Shown: positions 55,108 through 64,000 of the stretch, piece after piece | Position numbering within the stretch: the stretch's first letter is position 1 | Layout: each line of letters starts with the position of its first letter | Origin: Arthrobacter luteolus NBRC 107841 | GTDB taxonomy: Bacteria > Actinomycetota > Actinomycetes > Actinomycetales > Micrococcaceae | Length of the DNA stretch: 64,000 nt | NCBI RefSeq assembly: GCF_001552075.1 | Contig: NZ_BCQM01000006.1 | Coordinates: 159,951-223,950 of the forward strand | Direction: 5' to 3' | Notes under the pieces: generated by a model | Databases searched by the model: none | What the model was told of the DNA's origin: nothing | What the model saw: the letters and a program-made list of their open reading frames with translations, nothing else | Program-made: the position numbers and the translations under genes

Positions 55108-56852
55108 CTTTTGTTGGTCTGGGTAGTTGCTTCACCGGGGACGGCAGCCGTCGCCAGCAGTTCCTCGGCGTGGGCGCGGGCCGACTCCGAGTCCTCGTGG
55201 CCTGCGAGCATCCGGGCCAGTTCCCTGATCCGGGCCTCGCGGTCCAGCACCACGACGTCGCTGGCGGTTACGCCGGATCCGTCGCCTGCCGAGGTTGAGG
55301 TTTTAATCACGCGGATGTGGTGGCCGGCGAAGGCCGCCACCTGCGGCAGGTGCGTGACCACAATGACCTGAACATGGCGGGCCAGCATGGCCAGCCGCCT
55401 GCCGATTTCGATGGCGGCCTTGCCGCCGACGCCGGCGTCAACTTCGTCAAAGACAAACGTCGGGACCGGGTCCACCTCAGCCAGCACCACTTCGATGGCC
55501 AGCATCACACGGGAGAGTTCACCGCCGGACGCGCCCTTGCCCAGCGGGCGGGGCGGCGCCCCGGGGTGCGGGGCCAGGAGGAATTCGATGGCGTCCGCGC
55601 CGTGTGGTCCCATCTCGCCGGTGTTTTCCACGTTGATGACCAGGCGGGCATCCGGCATCGCCAGGGCCGCGAGTTCGGCGCTGACCCGGCTGGAGAGTTC
55701 CCCGGCGGCCTCGGCGCGCAGCTTGGTCAGCCCGGCGGCCTCATCCTGCAGCCGGGTCTCAAGCGCCGTCAGCTCGGCTTCGAGGAATTCGATCCGGTTG
55801 CCGTCGTCGCCCAGGTCCGCAAGGCGTGCCCGGCTCGTTTCGGCCCATTCCAGGACCTCGTCGATGGACGGCGCATATTTGCGGACCAGCGTCGCCAGTT
55901 CGGCGCGCCGGGACTCCACTTCGGCCAGCCGGCCCGGTCCCTCGCCGTCGAGCGAGGCACTGTAGCTGGAGAGCTCCGCAGCGATGTCCGTCAGGATGTA
56001 GCCGACTTCCGCCAGCCGCTGGCCGGCCTGCGCCAGCGCTGGGTCGTGTTCGCCGGCCTGTTCCAGCTGGCGCTTGGCGGCGTCCACCAGGGAGGTCGCG
56101 TCGGATCCGTCGGCGAAGTCCCCGGCCACCAGTGCCTCGTGCGCCTTGACGGACGCTGTCCGCAGTTCTTCGATGTTGCCCAGGCGCATGGCCTCGGTCT
56201 TCAGCGTTTCATCTTCCGCCGGCTCGGGTGCCGCGGCGTCGATCTCTGCCAGCGATGCTGCCAGGAACTCCGCCTCCCGTACCCGTTCCCGTGCGGTCTC
56301 CCGCAGCTCCGAGAGCTCAGCAGCAGCGGCCCGCCAGCGGGCGTACCCGGTGCGGTAGTCCTCCAGCGCGGCGCGCAGGGACTCCCCCGCGTACTTGTCC
56401 AGTGCCTCGCGCTGGGCCGTGGCACTCTTGAGCCGCAGCTGGTCGGTCTGGCCGTGCACCGCAACGAGGTGGCTGCCCACTTCCCCGAGGACTCCGACGG
56501 GCGCCGAACGCCCGCCCAGGTGGGCGCGGCTGCGGCCGTCGGCGTTAACGGTGCGGGCCACCAGGAGTTCGACGCCGCCGTCGACCTTTTCGAGCTCTGC
56601 CCCGGCTTCCACGGACCGCAGCACGGCGGGGCTTTGCTCCGGCAGCCGGACCACGGCTTCGGCCAGCGCTGATTTGGCACCGGTGCGGACGGCTCCGGCA
56701 TCCGACCGTGCGCCCAGCAGGAGTCCCAGGGCCGTGATCACCATGGTCTTGCCGGCACCGGTCTCGCCGGTGACGACGGTGAATCCGGACCCCAGAGTCA
56801 GCGTTGCATCGGTGATGACACCAAGGTCGCGAATGCGTATTTCCTCGATCAC
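55104..56852 (-). CDS. recN: DNA repair ATPase RecN
   Basis: A 582-residue SMC-like protein for double-strand break repair. Walker A is [17 protein letters not shown], the signature region is [19 protein letters not shown], and Walker B is [15 protein letters not shown]. Coiled coils rich in Ala/Glu/Leu fill the middle (residues ~150-360). GTG 56852 overlaps the nadK stop (GTGA). Confidence 0.95.
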
Positions 56853-57793
56853 GGAATTCCTCCTCCGCCTTCGGCTGCGTCTGCAGGATGGTTCACGGGT
56901 CCGCGCCAGCCCTGTGTGGGCAGCTGGAACTTACGGACCAGCCGTTCCGAGAACGGAGTTTCGTGGGTGCGTGCCAGGCGGACCGGCACGCTGGACCTGG
57001 TGACTTCCACCCGCGCTCCGGGCGGGAGATTGAAGCTGCGCCGTCCGTCGCACCAGAGCACACCGTTTGCGGCGTTCCGGGCCAGGATCTCCACCGCGAG
57101 GATGGATTCCGGGGCAACGACCAGCGGCCGGGAGAACACGGCGTGGGCGCTGATCGGCGTGATGAGCAGGGCTTCCACTTCCGGCCAGACCACGGGACCG
57201 CCGGCGGAAAAGGCATAGGCCGTGGAACCGGTGGGGGTGGCCATGACCACGCCGTCGCAGCCGAAGGATGAAATGGGACGTGCGTCCACCTCCATCACGA
57301 TTTCGAGCATGCGCTGGCGGTCGGCTTTCTCCACGGCGGCTTCGTTCAGGGCCCAGGTATGGGCCAGCAGGGTGCTGTCCAGCCAGACCTTGACGTCGAT
57401 CGTCATCCGCTCTTCGACGGTGTAGGCCCGGTCCACGACCCAGCGCACCGTTTTTTCCAGGTCCTCGCGTTCACTTTCGGCCAGGAATCCCACGTGCCCC
57501 AGGTTCACGCCCAGCAGGGGAACCTCGGTGCCCCGCACCAGTTCCGCGGCGCGGAGGATGGTGCCGTCACCGCCGAGCACCATGCCCAGGTCCACCCCGC
57601 CGAGCTGGACGTCGTCGTGCAGGATCTCGGTGGGTGCCGTGAGCTGCCCGTATTCGGCCTGGATGTCCTCCAGGTCCTGGGCACGCATGACCGGGGTCAG
57701 CCCGGCGGCATGCAGCTGGGTGCAGACTTCCTGGGCCGCAGCCATGGCGGCCTTCCGGCCGGTGTGCGCGAGCACCAGTATTCGTCTGCTCAT
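56849..57793 (-). CDS. nadK: NAD kinase
   Basis: A 314-residue kinase making NADP from NAD. The conserved GGDGT is in VLGGDGTILRAAEL; NEAAVEK and TGSTAYAFSAGGP follow. Actinobacterial members often accept polyphosphate as well as ATP. It sits between tlyA and recN, the conserved actinobacterial order. Confidence 0.95.
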   Translation of the reverse strand: MSRRILVLAHTGRKAAMAAAQEVCTQLHAAGLTPVMRAQDLEDIQAEYGQLTAPTEILHDDVQLGGVDLGMVLGGDGTILRAAELVRGTEVPLLGVNLGHVGFLAESEREDLEKTVRWVVDRAYTVEERMTIDVKVWLDSTLLAHTWALNEAAVEKADRQRMLEIVMEVDARPISSFGCDGVVMATPTGSTAYAFSAGGPVVWPEVEALLITPISAHAVFSRPLVVAPESILAVEILARNAANGVLWCDGRRSFNLPPGARVEVTRSSVPVRLARTHETPFSERLVRKFQLPTQGWRGPVNHPADAAEGGGGIP

Positions 57794-57844
57794 ATTTTTC
57801 CAGTCCTGTTCTGCCCCGCGAGGGGCAAGTGTGTTGCTGTCCGG

Positions 57845-58702
57845 TCAGTCTTGTACGCCTTCCGGCACCTCTGCAAACGCCGGTCCCTCCTCGGAGGTTT
57901 CCTCGAACACGTCATTGACCAGTGCTGATGCTGCCGTCGACCGGTCGGCTGCGGCACGCACGGAGCTCGCTGGAACCGTCATCCACATAAAGAATTCCAC
58001 ATTCCCGTTCTGGCCGGGCAAAGGACTGCGGGCGATTCCGGCAATTTCCAGACCCGCGCCGACGGCGGCCTCGGCCACACGCTCAACTGCCAGGCGGTGC
58101 CGGGCGGGGTCGGTGACGACGCCGGTGCGGTTCAGCAGTTCGCGTCCCACCTCGAACTGCGGTTTAACCATCAGCAGCAGGCTGCCGCCGGGACTGGTGG
58201 CAGCAGCCAGCGGCCCGACAACCATGGTCAGGGAGATAAAGCTAAGGTCGGCAACCGTGAGCTCCACGGTGCCGCCGATCTGGTCCGGGGTGAAGTAGCG
58301 GACGTTCATACCCTCGAAGACACGCACCCGGGGGTCGGCGCGCAGCGAGTCCACGAGCTGTCCGTGGCCCACGTCCACTGCGGCAACCTCCCGCGCCCCG
58401 GCACGCAGCAGCACATCCGTGAACCCGCCCGTGGAGGCACCGGCGTCCAGGCAGCGGAGCCCGGCCGGTGACACCCCGGGGAAGGCCGCCAGCGCGCCGG
58501 CCAGTTTGTGCCCTGCCCTGCTGACGTAGTCCGGGCCGCCGTCGTCCGCGATGCTCAGCAGCTCCTCCGGCTGGACGGCAGCCGAAGCCTTGGTCAGCAC
58601 CGTGCCGTCGCGGGCGACCCGGCCGGCAGCAATAAGCTTCGCCGCGTGGGTGCGGGAGCGCGCGAGGCCACGGCTAACGAGTTCCTGGTCCAGCCTGCCC
58701 AC
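57845..58702 (-). CDS. tlyA: TlyA-family rRNA 2'-O-methyltransferase
   Basis: A 285-residue protein with an N-terminal S4 RNA-binding domain (RLDQELVSRGLARSRTHAAK) and an FtsJ-like methyltransferase (CLDAGASTGGFTDVLL for SAM; MVKPQFE as the catalytic-region Lys). It should methylate 16S C1409 and/or 23S C1920, the capreomycin-sensitivity modifications. GTG 58702 lies two bases after the small upstream gene. Confidence 0.92.
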   Translation of the reverse strand: MGRLDQELVSRGLARSRTHAAKLIAAGRVARDGTVLTKASAAVQPEELLSIADDGGPDYVSRAGHKLAGALAAFPGVSPAGLRCLDAGASTGGFTDVLLRAGAREVAAVDVGHGQLVDSLRADPRVRVFEGMNVRYFTPDQIGGTVELTVADLSFISLTMVVGPLAAATSPGGSLLLMVKPQFEVGRELLNRTGVVTDPARHRLAVERVAEAAVGAGLEIAGIARSPLPGQNGNVEFFMWMTVPASSVRAAADRSTAASALVNDVFEETSEEGPAFAEVPEGVQD

Positions 58703-58704
58703 GG

Positions 58705-58983
58705 CTACCCCGCTCCCGGTCCGGGAACGGGGCTCCCCTGGGTTCCCGGGGATTCCTCGTTCAGGGCCGCAAGCAGCCCGTCATGCAGTCCCGCATAAAG
58801 GCCGGCGTGTTCTGCCACCGGGAGCTCAGGCACCCGGTCCAGCCCGGCCAGCACGGCGTCGACCCGGGGGTCGCCGGTTGTGACCGGAGCGTCCGGAACA
58901 CGCATGGCAGCGCTTTCCCGGGCGGGATGGTTTCCGGCCGCCGGAACCGCCTCCGTTCCAGGATCCTCTTCGTTTTTGTCCAC
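58705..58983 (-). CDS. Small conserved hypothetical protein (Rv1693 position)
   Basis: A 92-residue protein with no recognised domain. The first 40 residues are acidic/Pro-rich. The conserved-looking core is DPRVDAVLAGLDRVPELPVAEHAGLYAGLHDGLLAAL in helices, then a Gly/Pro tail. A small protein at this spot, between the HAD phosphatase and tlyA, is common in actinobacteria. Function unknown. Confidence 0.75.
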   Translation of the reverse strand: MDKNEEDPGTEAVPAAGNHPARESAAMRVPDAPVTTGDPRVDAVLAGLDRVPELPVAEHAGLYAGLHDGLLAALNEESPGTQGSPVPGPGAG

Positions 58984-58992
58984 GGCCTCAGC

Positions 58993-59988
58993 CTAGCTGC
59001 CGCTGCCGACAGTCCAGCGGACTTCGGGGCTGGTCGCCGCCGGGGAGTCCGGGTGGGCGTCCCACCACGCTGCACAGGCCGCCCGCCACCCGTCGAGGGT
59101 CTCTTCGGGCGCCGTGATCTCCACCGCGCCTCCCACCACCCGGGCGAGGGCGTCCCCGCAGCGGTAGCCTTCCCCGGAACGGGCCACCTCCGGGTAGGGC
59201 TCATAGAGGGCCGCGAGGTTCGGGATCAGATGGACCGGCCGTTCCGCGGCGCGGGCTGCCAGCGCAGTGGCCGGGGTGTCCACGCCGGTGAGAACCAGCG
59301 CTGTTGCGTAGCCCGCAGTGTTGCCGCCGAGGATGTCGGTATCCAGCCGGTCGCCGACGACGAGCGGCCGCGAGACACCAAGGTGCCGGGCCGCCGTCGT
59401 AAACAGGGGTGCCTCCGGTTTCCCGGCAACCAGCGGTGTCCTGCCGGTGGCGGCCGCCACCGCGGCCACCAGTGTGCCGTTACCCGGGGCGATGCCGCGG
59501 GCCTGCGGGATGGAGAGGTCGGTGTTCGTAGCGACCCAGACGGCCCCGGCCGCGACGGCGAAGGCCGTCTCTGCCAGGTCCTTCCAGCCCAGTTCCGGAT
59601 CGAAACCCTGGATCACGGCCACCGGCCCGTCATCGGCGGAGCTCACCGGTTCCAGATCCTGGGCACGGACCTGGTCCGCCAGCGTGGCGCTGCCGGTCAC
59701 CAGGACCCGGCTGCGGGCAGGGACCAGTCCGGCAAGCAGCTCGGCCCCGGCCTGCGCAGAACCGAACACGGTTTCGGCGGTGGCCGGCGCGCCCAGGTCC
59801 CGCAAGTGCGCGGCAACCGTTTCCGAGGAACGGGAGGCGTTGTTCGTTACGTAGGCCAGCTTGATGCCGGCGGCTTCCAGCCGCTGCAGTGCCTCCGGTG
59901 CACCCGGGATGGCGTGCGGTCCGGCATAAACAACGCCGTCGAGGTCCGCAAAGACCGCGTCGAAGTTCTCTACCAGCGCCCTAGTCAT
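58993..59988 (-). CDS. HAD-IIA family phosphatase (glycerol-3-phosphate/4-nitrophenyl phosphatase-like)
   Basis: A 331-residue HAD hydrolase with motif I FADLDGVVYAG (nucleophilic Asp), motif II VTNNAS, motif III Lys in VAGKPEAPLF, and motif IV VGDRLDTDILGG. Rv1692 at the same place in M. tuberculosis is described as a glycerol-3-phosphate phosphatase. I use ATG 59988, which overlaps the end of the upstream gene by eight bases; a GC-open extension lies before it. About 60 C-terminal residues beyond the HAD core look like an added domain. Confidence 0.88.
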   Translation of the reverse strand: MTRALVENFDAVFADLDGVVYAGPHAIPGAPEALQRLEAAGIKLAYVTNNASRSSETVAAHLRDLGAPATAETVFGSAQAGAELLAGLVPARSRVLVTGSATLADQVRAQDLEPVSSADDGPVAVIQGFDPELGWKDLAETAFAVAAGAVWVATNTDLSIPQARGIAPGNGTLVAAVAAATGRTPLVAGKPEAPLFTTAARHLGVSRPLVVGDRLDTDILGGNTAGYATALVLTGVDTPATALAARAAERPVHLIPNLAALYEPYPEVARSGEGYRCGDALARVVGGAVEITAPEETLDGWRAACAAWWDAHPDSPAATSPEVRWTVGSGS

Positions 59989-62086
59989 GACGCTCCGCGG
60001 TGTCCTCGGCTTCCACATCGCTGCCAAGGCCGGGTTCCCCCGCCTCCGCCTCTACGGATGCATCGTCCTCATCGGCTTCTTCTGCTTCTTCGGCACCAAG
60101 GAGGGCTTCACGCTCGTCACCGGGCAGGGCGTCGTCGGATTCGTCCTCTTCAGAGGCCGGAACGGCGGCCTCAGGGACCTGGGCATAGTTGCCGGAGCGG
60201 TCCTCAGCGGAGGCTGCGGCATCCCCTTCGGCGGAGTTTTCTTCGACGGAGTCCCGGCGGAAGCGCGGCTTGGCCGGAGCTTCGTCGTCGTCGCCCAGAT
60301 CCATAATCTCGGGTTCAGCGAACTCTCCCATGCCGAGCACGCTTTCGGCCAGCAGTGCCTGCCGGCGCCAGGGCTCGGCTTCGCCGCCGCGTCCTGCGAG
60401 TTCCAGGGCATCGGCGTAGGCGCGGAACAGCCGGGGGCTGTAGGGGAACGCACGGTTCTTATCCAGCTGCGGGATCTCCAGGGCGTGAACGGCGGCGTCG
60501 TACTGCTCCATGTCCATCCGGGCACCCGAGGCTGCGATCGCCATGTCCACCTTGCCGGCAGCATCCATTTCGGCTGCTTCTTCTGAGCGTGCCAGGTCCA
60601 GGGCACGGTCAGGACGGCCCAGCCCGCGTTCGCAGTCAGCCATCATGGCCAGGTATTCGTTCGAGCCGCTGATCCGCCGGTGGGTACGGAACTCGCGCAG
60701 CGCGTCACCGAACTCCCCTGCGGCGTAGGCGGTCAGGGCGACTGCTTCACGGACGGCTGCCATGCGTCCGCCGCGGCGGCTGGCTGCGAGAGCGTGCTGG
60801 AAAGCCAGCTCCGGGTCGGTGTCAATCAGGCGTCCGGCCATCACCAGGTGCTTGGAAACCCACTCGCCGTTGACCTCTTCAAGGTTGCGCAGCTGGGCGC
60901 GGGTGACCTTGTCCAGCTCCTGGCCTGTGACGTCATCATCAATCTCCGGCGACCGTTCGCGGTCTGAGCGGTTGGCGCTGCGAAGATCCCGGGCATTGTG
61001 CTTGCGCTCGGTAACCGGCGCCTCATCGGTGCCGCGTGCCCGGTCGTTGCTCCTGTCGGTGCTCCGGGAATCATTGCTCCGGAACGGACGGTCGGACGAC
61101 GGACGGCGATCCGAGTCCTTGCGGAACGGCTTACGGTCACCGCGGCCGGCACCACCGGCATAAGGCTTACGATCACCACGGTCATTGCTGAACGGCTTAC
61201 GCTCACCATCACGAGCCGGACGATCACCAAACGGCTTACGCGCTCCACGATCATCGCCACCAGCAAAGGGCTTACGATCACCACGGTCACTATTGAACGG
61301 CTTACGCTCATCACGGCCGGCATACGGCTTACGGTCACCACGATCATTACTGAACGGCTTACGGTCACCACGATCACTGCCGAACGACTTGCGCTCACCA
61401 TCACGAGCCGGACGATCACCAAACGGCTTACGGTCACCACGGTCACTATTGAACGGCTTACGCTCATCACGGCCGGCATACGGCTTACGGTCACCACGAT
61501 CATTACTGAACGGCTTACGCTCATCACGGCCGGCACCACCGGCATAAGGCTTACGATCACCACGATCACTGCCGAACGACTTACGCTCACCATCACGAGC
61601 CGGACGATCACCAAACGGCTTACGCGCTCCACGATCATCGCCACCAGCAAAGGGCTTACGATCACCACGATCACTGCCGAACGGCTTACGCTCACCATCA
61701 CGAGCCGGACGATCACCAAACGGCTTACGCGCTCCACGATCATCGCCACCAGCAAAGGGCTTACGATCACCACGATCACTGCCGAACGACTTGCGCTCAC
61801 CATCACGAGCCGGACGATCACCAAACGGCTTACGCGCTCCACGATCATCGCCACCAGCAAAGGGCTTACGATCACCACGATCACTGCCGAACGGCTTCCG
61901 CTCATCACGGCCCGCATAAGGCTTACGATCGCGATCGTTGGAGAAGGAACGCCGTTCTCCGTCGCGGGTCGGACGGCTGGCGGACGGCTGGCGGTCGTTG
62001 TATGACTTGCGCTGCGGAGGCTTGCGATCGTTCGCCTTGGGGCGTCCCTGGCTGTCGCGTTCTTCTCTGTTGTTCTGCTCGGACAT
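59981..62086 (-). CDS. TPR-like protein with long basic repeat N terminus
   Basis: A 701-residue protein in three parts. Residues ~1-350 are Arg/Lys/Asp/Gly-rich repeats of GDRKPF, DRGARKPFGDRPARDGERK type, predicted disordered and RNA-binding-like. Residues ~400-600 are helical TPR-like repeats (LEEVNGEWVSKHLVMAG, VALTAYAAGEFGDALREF). The last ~90 residues are very acidic. The place before the HAD gene matches Rv1691, whose product has the TPR part but not such a long repeat. ATG 62086 opens at MSEQNNREE. A role in RNA or ribosome binding is only suggested. Confidence 0.8.
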   Translation of the reverse strand: MSEQNNREERDSQGRPKANDRKPPQRKSYNDRQPSASRPTRDGERRSFSNDRDRKPYAGRDERKPFGSDRGDRKPFAGGDDRGARKPFGDRPARDGERKSFGSDRGDRKPFAGGDDRGARKPFGDRPARDGERKPFGSDRGDRKPFAGGDDRGARKPFGDRPARDGERKSFGSDRGDRKPYAGGAGRDERKPFSNDRGDRKPYAGRDERKPFNSDRGDRKPFGDRPARDGERKSFGSDRGDRKPFSNDRGDRKPYAGRDERKPFNSDRGDRKPFAGGDDRGARKPFGDRPARDGERKPFSNDRGDRKPYAGGAGRGDRKPFRKDSDRRPSSDRPFRSNDSRSTDRSNDRARGTDEAPVTERKHNARDLRSANRSDRERSPEIDDDVTGQELDKVTRAQLRNLEEVNGEWVSKHLVMAGRLIDTDPELAFQHALAASRRGGRMAAVREAVALTAYAAGEFGDALREFRTHRRISGSNEYLAMMADCERGLGRPDRALDLARSEEAAEMDAAGKVDMAIAASGARMDMEQYDAAVHALEIPQLDKNRAFPYSPRLFRAYADALELAGRGGEAEPWRRQALLAESVLGMGEFAEPEIMDLGDDDEAPAKPRFRRDSVEENSAEGDAAASAEDRSGNYAQVPEAAVPASEEDESDDALPGDEREALLGAEEAEEADEDDASVEAEAGEPGLGSDVEAEDTAERHD
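61100..61940. repeat. In-gene repeat array, 105-bp units
   Basis: The repeat region of the TPR-like gene has nearly identical DNA blocks of 105 bases (35 codons) with three consecutive full copies around 61560-61880 and partial ones elsewhere. Shorter 27-30 base modules encode GDRKPYAGRDERKPF. Near-identity at DNA level means recent expansion and likely length change between strains. Confidence 0.85.
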
Positions 62087-62426
62087 GCTGAGTTCCTCTC
62101 GTCGTGAGCCGACCAACGGATTAACTGCAGTCGCTCGTCACTATGTATGTGTAGGTGATGTGCAGGATCTGGCCTGCGAAAGTCGTGGGACCACCTTGGG
62201 TCATCTTCAATTCTAAGCCAGTACGGCAGCACAGCCGTCCCCAGTCCCCGCTGTGGCAGTTTGACGCCAGTGAATCTCGCCACTGTCGTCCAAGGAGCGG
62301 CAGAGTCCGCTATGTCCCGAATGTGGAATTGTCCATGCGGAGCCGGTTTCACCACGGCATCTCCTACGGAGGCTGGCTCGGGGTCAGCCTACGCTCAGCG
62401 TTGGATAATCGTGTTTTAGTTGCTGC
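62087..62426. other. Intergenic region with promoters
   Basis: These 340 bases lie between divergent genes (TPR-like on minus, MDMPI on plus). I see no gene or RNA. It should hold the promoter of the minus-strand run down to the Nudix gene. A minus-strand frame open across it is a continuation of a repeat-driven shadow frame. Confidence 0.5.
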
Positions 62427-63077
62427 ATGCCTTCCAAAGAATGGCCGATGGTGTGGCCTGCCGTGCATGAAGAACGACGGGCGCTCATCGACGACCTCAC
62501 ATCCCTCCGGCCAGAACAGTGGGCGGCCCCTTCCCTATGTCCTGGCTGGGACATCCACGATGTCCTCGCCCATCTTGTAAGCACAGCGAAAACCACCCGG
62601 TGGGGATTTCTTCGCGGCATGATCGCGGCCCGGTTCGATTTTGACCGCGATAACGCAGCGGGAATAGCTCGGGAACGGGCGGCGACTCCGGCTGGCACTC
62701 TTGCTGAATTCCGTCGCGTCATAGATGAAACGAACACGCCGCCCGCGGCACCTGCAACCCGGCTGGTCGAGGCAATCGTTCATGCCGAGGATATTCGACG
62801 CCCTCTGGGTAAGACTCGTGAGTATCCTGTCGAGCACGTTGCCACAGCACTGCGTTATCAGCTGAAGACAACCGTCGCCATGGGAGGCGGCAAACAGCGG
62901 GCTGTAGGATTACGGCTCATGGCGGACGACTCCGGTGTCGTTTCAGGCTCCGGCGGCATCGTGCGGGGATCGACCCTATCCTTGCTTCTGGCAGTCTCAG
63001 GCCGCCCAGTCCACCCGGACGAGTTTACGGGCGAAGGCACCGCTGATTTTTTGAGACGACTCGCCCTGACCGACTAA
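62427..63077 (+). CDS. Maleylpyruvate isomerase-like, DinB/MDMPI-family protein
   Basis: A 216-residue four-helix-bundle protein of the mycothiol-dependent MDMPI family. It shows LTSLRPEQWAAPSLCPGWDIHDVLAHLV with a metal His, and AIVHAEDIRRPLG with His/Asp/Glu that complete the metal site, then a small C-terminal SCP2-like domain. Such proteins use or transfer mycothiol, or act as uncharacterised isomerases. ATG 62427 and a later ATG (62448) are both possible; neither has a good ribosome site. Confidence 0.8.
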   Translation: MPSKEWPMVWPAVHEERRALIDDLTSLRPEQWAAPSLCPGWDIHDVLAHLVSTAKTTRWGFLRGMIAARFDFDRDNAAGIARERAATPAGTLAEFRRVIDETNTPPAAPATRLVEAIVHAEDIRRPLGKTREYPVEHVATALRYQLKTTVAMGGGKQRAVGLRLMADDSGVVSGSGGIVRGSTLSLLLAVSGRPVHPDEFTGEGTADFLRRLALTD

Positions 63078-63189
63078 GCACCCCTCCGCACCCGCGCACC
63101 GCAGCCGACTACTCCCTCGCCAACAGGCCTGCCCGCTGCTGGCCCGTCCACTCCAGTACGCGTTCCCACTCTTTGTTGCGTCCCGGGGC

Positions 63190-63400
63190 TGGTGTGACCT
63201 CAGGAGGTTACACCTGTCACGGAGAGTGGGAAGGCGTGTCGCTGCGATGGCCGAGTTGTTCAGATACGGCGGCAGTCGGGGTTGGGGAGAGTGGGTGACC
63301 GCCGTGTTTCCCAGCCGTCGTTGCCCATGAGGTGGGTGAGGTCACAGCAGGTCACTTCTGTCACGAGGGGTGGGAACTGCGGGCTTATTTGGCCCCGGAC
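63190..63400. repeat. Two related palindromic elements
   Basis: GGTGTGACCT-N4-AGGTTACACC near 63190-63213 is a near-perfect inverted repeat followed by TGTCACGGAGAGTGGGAA. About 140 bases on, GAGGTCACAGCAGGTCAC is followed by TGTCACGAGGGGTGGGAA. The shared tails make these two copies of one element. Confidence 0.5.
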
Positions 63401-63427
63401 GTCATGAGAGTGGTTGAGGTTCCCGTC

Positions 63428-63940
63428 TGGGTGCGCAGCCCTAGTGGCCTAAGCGTCGGCAGTCCACGTTAGGTGCGCACCGGGCGTCCACATGCGGAGC
63501 ACTACCCAGGCAAGTGTGCGTGGGTGCGCAGCTCTGGTGACCAAGAACGCCAACAGCCCGCATTACCTGCGCACCGAGGAATGCAGGTGTGGAGCAACAC
63601 CCGGCAGGTAGGCGTGGGTGCGCAGCTCCGGCTGCCTGGGCCCCAGCAACCCGCATTATCTGCGCACCGAGCAACTTGTGTGGGAGGCCAGCATCGCTGG
63701 GTGCGCAGCTCTGGTGACCTGGACCTCAGAAGTCCGCATTATCTGCTCACCGAGCAACGGGCCGGAGGCGCCGGCATCGCTGGGTGCGCAGCTCTGGCCA
63801 CCAGGAGCGCCTGCAACCCGCGTTAGCTGCGCACCAGGGTGTCCGACCGCGGAGCACCACCTAACCAGGTTGGCGTGGGTGCGCGGCCGGTGGGATGAAC
63901 TTCACAACACCCGCCATTCCCCGCGGACCGGACGCCGGCT
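63428..63940. repeat. Array of six imperfect 83-95 bp repeats with inverted ends
   Basis: Units start with TGGGTGCGCAG at 63428, 63521, 63615, 63698, 63781 and a weaker TGGGTGCGCGG at 63876 (spacings 93, 94, 83, 83, 95). Most contain CCGCATTATCTGCGCACC 40-50 bases on, so GGTGCGCAG and CTGCGCACC face each other around about 35 variable bases. Between units lies GAGCAAC/GGAGCAC-type filler. No gene fits. The whole stretch 63078-64000 appears non-coding. Confidence 0.8.
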
Positions 63941-64000
63941 GAACGGCAGTCGAAACCGGCCGGCCCGGTCCTGGGCTGGTGCTGCGGGGGGTTAAACGGG

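Noticed and set aside
61100..61940. CRISPR-like regular repeats
   Set aside because: Repeats are in frame inside a protein-coding gene and encode a repeated peptide.
60998..62005. 335-codon open frame on the plus strand opposite the TPR-like gene
   Set aside because: It is produced by the repeated codons of the minus-strand gene; its product is a monotone Thr/Ile/Arg repeat and lacks a ribosome site.
63428..63940. CRISPR array
   Set aside because: Repeats are imperfect, unit spacing varies between 83 and 95, the arms are short inverted ends and not a constant 28-37 base repeat, and no cas gene is nearby.

Overview
The window reads as chromosomal DNA of a high-G+C actinobacterium, most probably Micrococcaceae (Arthrobacter-like). 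This rests on the consistently GC-rich third codon positions, many GTG/TTG starts and GTGA/ATGA stop-start overlaps, a mycothiol-type MDMPI protein, and two housekeeping blocks whose order matches the Mycobacterium tuberculosis Rv1691-Rv1713 region as I remember it. Genus is inference; no rRNA gene is present. | Layout. 1-8.0 kb: small metabolic and detoxification genes (partial DHA2-type exporter, NmrA-like/HxlR divergent pair, flavin monooxygenase + RidA, GNAT, SDR + PQQ-type lipoprotein dehydrogenase, a membrane FNR-like reductase). 8.1-13.6 kb: a copper island, copZ - secreted His-rich protein - copA - YHS protein, divergent from an MFS exporter, with four CsoR-like palindromes between them. 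13.7-27.1 kb: an accessory region. It contains a truncated universal-stress-protein start, an alpha/beta hydrolase, a broken deaminase, a fluoride channel pair, a lipid/glycerol-phosphate cluster (GMC oxidoreductase, diacylglycerol kinase, AGPS-like flavoprotein, TetR, glpD), a broken hydrolase copy, an AT-richer multi-pass membrane protein of unknown function, an intact deaminase, and a CDF exporter with its ArsR repressor. The hydrolase and deaminase families occur on both sides of the lipid cluster; each side keeps one intact and one broken member. 27.2-34.7 kb: tRNA-Pro, then der, cmk, tyrA, rluB, scpB, scpA, parA in one minus-strand run. | 34.8-51.0 kb: a catabolic block lying between parA and xerD, which are near neighbours in many relatives. 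It has a glyoxalase-like protein, dctA with a divergent two-component system and an SSS symporter, the propionate/2-methylcitrate genes (AEC transporter - prpE - CPBP protease on minus; gntR - prpD - prpB - prpC on plus; two TGTATACA operators between), and a MerR/DUF4188 pair. 51.0-62.1 kb: mutT-like Nudix, xerD, ADP-ribose-type Nudix, pyrG, recN, nadK, tlyA, a small conserved protein, a HAD phosphatase and a long repeat-rich TPR-like protein, all on minus and tightly packed. 62.4-64.0 kb: an MDMPI protein followed by about 0.9 kb of apparently non-coding DNA with at least six imperfect 83-95 bp repeats, most of them bounded by GGTGCGCAG/CTGCGCACC inverted ends. | How it works together: the copper genes form a sense-chelate-export unit; the prp genes take propionate through propionyl-CoA and 2-methylcitrate to pyruvate and succinate; the dct genes sense and import C4-dicarboxylates; the glpD cluster links glycerol phosphate to lipid phosphorylation. 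The least explained items are the terminal repeat array, the reciprocally degraded duplication, the AT-rich membrane protein, and the transporter and protease riding in the prpE operon.
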